Part shown: piece after piece, positions 62,002 to 64,000 of the stretch | How the letters are laid out: each line of letters begins with the position of its first letter | Numbering within the stretch: the stretch's first letter is position 1 | DNA from: Mycetocola_B reblochoni | Lineage (GTDB): Bacteria > Actinomycetota > Actinomycetes > Actinomycetales > Microbacteriaceae | Assembly: GCF_003667525.1 (NCBI RefSeq) | Contig: NZ_RCUW01000013.1 | Coordinates: forward strand, 1 to 64,000 | Length of the DNA: 64,000 nucleotides | Reading direction: 5' to 3' | Program-made: the position numbers and the translations under genes | The notes under the pieces: model-generated | What the model was told of the DNA's origin: nothing | Seen by the model: only the letters and a program-made list of their open reading frames with translations | The model's database searches: none

Positions 62002-62562
62002 TCAGGGCTCAGGGTTCAGCGCTCGTAGGGTGCAGCGATAGCGTCTGCGGTCGGGCCAGCGCGGGTCGGTCTCGTCCAGTGCGACCACGGCGAAGCCGAG
62101 TCGGCGATAGAACCCGACCGCGTCGTCGTCGGTCTCCGCGACGAGCGGGAGATCGGGGGCGAGGGCGCGCACGGCGGCGACGAGGAGCGCGCCGAGTCCC
62201 GATCCTGCGCGGGAGCCGTCGACGGCGATGTACTCGAGCACGATCGCCCCGTGCCCGTGCCCGTGCCCGTGCCCGTGCCCGTGCCCGTGCCCGTGCCCGT
62301 GCCCGTGCTCCTGCTCCTGCTCGTGTTCGTCGTCGGGCCGGTGCCGGAGCGCGTCGGCCCGATCGGGGACCGCCGCCGCCGCGAAGCCCGCGATCGCCGG
62401 AGCCACGTCCTCGACGACCCCGAGGACGGTCAGCGTCGGAAGCTCACGGTCGCGGATGCCGCGCAGTTCGTCGTCGCCGACCTCGGCCGCGAGGCGAAGC
62501 AGCCGGGTGAAGCCGGCCGTCGTCGTCTCGTCGGGGCGGAGGCGGCGGATCACGCCCTCCAT
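62002..62562 (-). CDS. GNAT family acetyltransferase with a (His-Gly)10 insertion
   Basis: The 186-residue protein ends with a typical GNAT core: VLEYIAVDGSRAGSGLGALLVAAVRAL (acetyl-CoA loop) and AVGFYRRLGFAVVALDE. Before the core strand lies an insertion of acidic and Gln/His residues (DDEHEQEQE) followed by ten His-Gly dipeptides, coded by a perfect hexanucleotide repeat. Histidine-rich runs bind nickel, zinc or copper, so a metal-sensitive function is possible. The ATG at 62560-62562 has only GGCAGG close by, so the start is uncertain. The substrate is unknown. Confidence 0.82.
   Translation of the reverse strand: MEGVIRRLRPDETTTAGFTRLLRLAAEVGDDELRGIRDRELPTLTVLGVVEDVAPAIAGFAAAAVPDRADALRHRPDDEHEQEQEHGHGHGHGHGHGHGHGHGHGAIVLEYIAVDGSRAGSGLGALLVAAVRALAPDLPLVAETDDDAVGFYRRLGFAVVALDETDPRWPDRRRYRCTLRALNPEP
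62248..62307. repeat. Hexanucleotide repeat, 10 copies of CCCGTG
   Basis: Ten perfect units inside the acetyltransferase gene encode (His-Gly)10 on the minus strand. Confidence 0.97.
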
Positions 62563-62624
62563 CCTGCCGCGGGAGGGCGCGCCATGCGAGCCGCGCAGAT
62601 CGCGCTTGACGCGGTCGGACTCAT

Positions 62625-62656
62625 TTGACAAACTGCTTTTGTTATATCGCTTTACA
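62625..62656 (+). promoter_or_regulatory. AT-rich promoter/operator region before the SDR gene
   Basis: TTGACA (62625-62630) and the inverted repeat ACAAA-5-TTTGT (62628-62642) lie in the only AT-rich stretch nearby, 66 bases before the SDR start. Sugar-operon repressors of the LacI or DeoR kind bind such sites. The -10 box is not clear. Confidence 0.4.
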
Positions 62657-62707
62657 GAATTAGAGCGACCGCAGATGACATCGCAACGACGCGAGGTGGA
62701 GGAACAC

Positions 62708-63472
62708 ATGGGAGTGGACCCATTCGATCTGACCGGCAAGGTCTCCGTGGTGACGGGTGGCCGCCAGGGCATCGGCAAGGTGGTCGCGGGCGGACTCGCC
62801 GCACGCGGCTCTGACGTCGTCATCGTCGACGTCGCCGACGCGAGCGAGGTGGCCTCGGCCATCGCCGCCGAGCACGGCGTCCGCACGCTCGCGCTCAGCT
62901 GCGACGTGACGGACCCCGAACAGGTCGCGGCGACCATCGCGGCGGCAGCGGAGCACATGGGCACCCTCGACCTGCTCTTCAACAACGTCGGGATCTGCCT
63001 GCACAAGCCCGCGCTGGAGTGCACGCCGGAGGACTTCACCACCGTCGTCAACGTCAACCTCAACGGCATCTTCTTCGTCGCGCAGGCCTTCGCCCGCTAC
63101 CTCGTCGAGCAGGGCAAGCCGGGGAACATCGTCAACACGGCGTCCATGTCCGGCACGATCGTCAACATCCCGCAGGGCCAGGCGTCCTACAACGCCTCCA
63201 AGGCCGGCGTCGCCCACCTGTCCAAGTCGCTCGCCGTCGAGTGGGTGCCCTACGACATCAGGGTGAACTCGATCTCCCCCGGCTACATCAACACCGAGAT
63301 GACCGGGAACGTCCGCGAGGACTGGCGCCGCACCTGGACGGACATGATCCCCGTCAAGCGGATGGGGTCGCCGGAGGAGCTCGTCGGAGCGGTCGTGTAC
63401 CTGCTGTCGGACGCCGCCACCTACACCACCGGCACCGACCTCATCGTCGACGGGGCGTTCACCGTCGTCTAA
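62708..63472 (+). CDS. Short-chain dehydrogenase/reductase, polyol or sugar dehydrogenase type
   Basis: The 254-residue classical SDR has TGGRQGIG (cofactor), LSCDVTD, FNNVGICLHKP, NTASMSGTIVNIPQGQASYNASK split by the catalytic Ser and the YNASK motif, and the C-terminal TGTDLIVDGAFTVV. An Asp after the second strand (VVIVDVAD) suggests NAD use. ATG 62708 follows GGAGGA; an in-frame ATG at 62675 has no site. A ribose-type binding protein gene follows in the same direction, so I infer a polyol or sugar dehydrogenase such as a tetritol dehydrogenase; the exact substrate is open. Confidence 0.92.
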   Translation: MGVDPFDLTGKVSVVTGGRQGIGKVVAGGLAARGSDVVIVDVADASEVASAIAAEHGVRTLALSCDVTDPEQVAATIAAAAEHMGTLDLLFNNVGICLHKPALECTPEDFTTVVNVNLNGIFFVAQAFARYLVEQGKPGNIVNTASMSGTIVNIPQGQASYNASKAGVAHLSKSLAVEWVPYDIRVNSISPGYINTEMTGNVREDWRRTWTDMIPVKRMGSPEELVGAVVYLLSDAATYTTGTDLIVDGAFTVV

Positions 63473-63569
63473 ATCGTGATCGCGCGCTACAGCGGCGCGC
63501 GCGCACCACACGGTCGCCATCGTGGTCGACCGGATCTCAATGAAGAGAATCAGAAGGAGAAGCACCCAG

Positions 63570-64000
63570 ATGCGTTTCACAAAGGCAGTCACAGCCGTCG
63601 CTGCGGGGGCGGTCGTCGCCCTCGCGCTCACGTCCTGCTCCGGCGGGACCGACACCGCGGACGGGGGGAGCAAGGGCGAGATCTGGTACTCGACCAAGAA
63701 CTCCACCGAGCTCGTCCACGTCGCCATGGCGGAGGGGGTCACGGGCGCCGCCGACATGCTCGGCTACTCGGGCCAGGTCACCGTCGCCGAGGCGGACGCC
63801 TCCAAGCAGAACGACCAGATGAACAACCTCGTCCAGAACATCGCCCCCGCGGCGATCGTGCTCAACCCCTACGACTCGGAGAGCGTCTCCGACGTCATCG
63901 AGCGGGCCAACACGGCCGACATCCCCATCGCCGTCATCGACAACAAGGCCAACAACGCCACCGTCGACGTGTCGGTCCTGTTCGACTCCGTCGAGTCGGG
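63570..64000 (+). CDS. Sugar ABC transporter substrate-binding lipoprotein, RbsB-like (partial)
   Basis: The first 143 codons are present and the gene runs off the window. A lipoprotein signal ends at LALTSCSGG (cysteine at residue 24). The mature part begins GEIWYSTKNSTELVHVAMAE and shows the type I periplasmic-binding pattern (QNDQMNNLVQNIAPAAIVLNP split over helix and strand, then IPIAVIDNKAN), as in ribose, galactitol and erythritol binding proteins. ATG 63570 follows AGAAGGAGA. It lies 97 bases after the SDR gene and probably opens an ABC importer cluster beyond the edge. Confidence 0.9.
   Translation, partial: MRFTKAVTAVAAGAVVALALTSCSGGTDTADGGSKGEIWYSTKNSTELVHVAMAEGVTGAADMLGYSGQVTVAEADASKQNDQMNNLVQNIAPAAIVLNPYDSESVSDVIERANTADIPIAVIDNKANNATVDVSVLFDSVES

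Noticed and set aside
61892..62307. CRISPR-like arrays (GGGCTGA and CCCGTG repeats)
   Set aside because: The units are 6-7 bases with no spacers, so these are simple tandem repeats; no cas genes are present.

Overview
This window is chromosomal DNA from a very GC-rich actinobacterium. Codons nearly always end in G or C, GTG starts are common, and 4-base ATGA/GTGA overlaps are frequent. The run pyrE - septum-formation protein - NagD-type HAD - TrmH-type methyltransferase - DUF3151 - purA, the LAxTG-type wall anchors and an HspR-type (HAIR) heat-shock operator all point to Micrococcales, most likely Microbacteriaceae. The genus cannot be fixed from sequence alone. No rRNA, tRNA, insertion sequence, prophage or CRISPR array was seen.

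Layout. (1) 1-1850: tail of a sugar-catabolic operon. A cut-off gene, a TIM-barrel protein and an ApnO-like oxidoreductase fit a D-apionate to L-erythrulose route. (2) 2061-4988: siderophore-interacting flavoprotein and two membrane proteins. (3) 4989-8003: a 23-copy CCT microsatellite, a consensus HAIR operator, a ClpB lacking the usual N-domain, and an acetyltransferase. (4) 8127-10478 (minus): a manganese unit made of a yybP-ykoY riboswitch, a CaCA-family exchanger and an MntR-type regulator. (5) 10772-15054: xylulokinase, an asparagine-type permease and alanine dehydrogenase. (6) 15264-22055: wall-anchored subtilase, YbaK deacylase, nitroreductase, small membrane proteins, AEC transporter and exonuclease III. 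(7) 22314-26154: secreted protein, Tat-exported VAO-type cholesterol oxidase, then a three-gene ECF sigma / Asp23-like operon. (8) 26173-30399: pyrE, a long septum-formation protein, HAD hydrolase and a 42-residue acidic gene. (9) 30623-36875: a 1386-residue surface phosphoesterase with lamin-tail domains, a SpoU-type methyltransferase, and a hydrolase-like protein without its serine. (10) 36962-40517 (minus): TetR regulator, degenerate ABC ATPase and YhgE/Pip membrane protein. (11) 40697-48042: aldo/keto reductase, DUF3151, purA, a HAD-like pseudoenzyme, TauE exporter, beta-propeller, GNAT and TetR. (12) 48179-55677: a six-gene iron-siderophore uptake operon behind a DtxR/IdeR box, combining an exporter-fold ABC pair with a FecCD importer. 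(13) 55758-57925: MacB/FtsX-type ABC pair. (14) 57995-64000: chorismate mutase, SDR, membrane lipase, RNase HI, a His-Gly-repeat acetyltransferase, and the start of another sugar operon (SDR plus ribose-type binding lipoprotein) cut by the window edge.

Metal homeostasis is a recurring theme: manganese export under an RNA sensor, iron uptake under a DtxR-type box, and a separate ferric-siderophore reductase. Two features run through the whole window. First, about a dozen genes carry a TANNNT -10 box 6-8 bases before the start codon, which predicts leaderless mRNAs. Second, there are several long simple-sequence repeats, mostly hexanucleotides inside genes that encode dipeptide runs.
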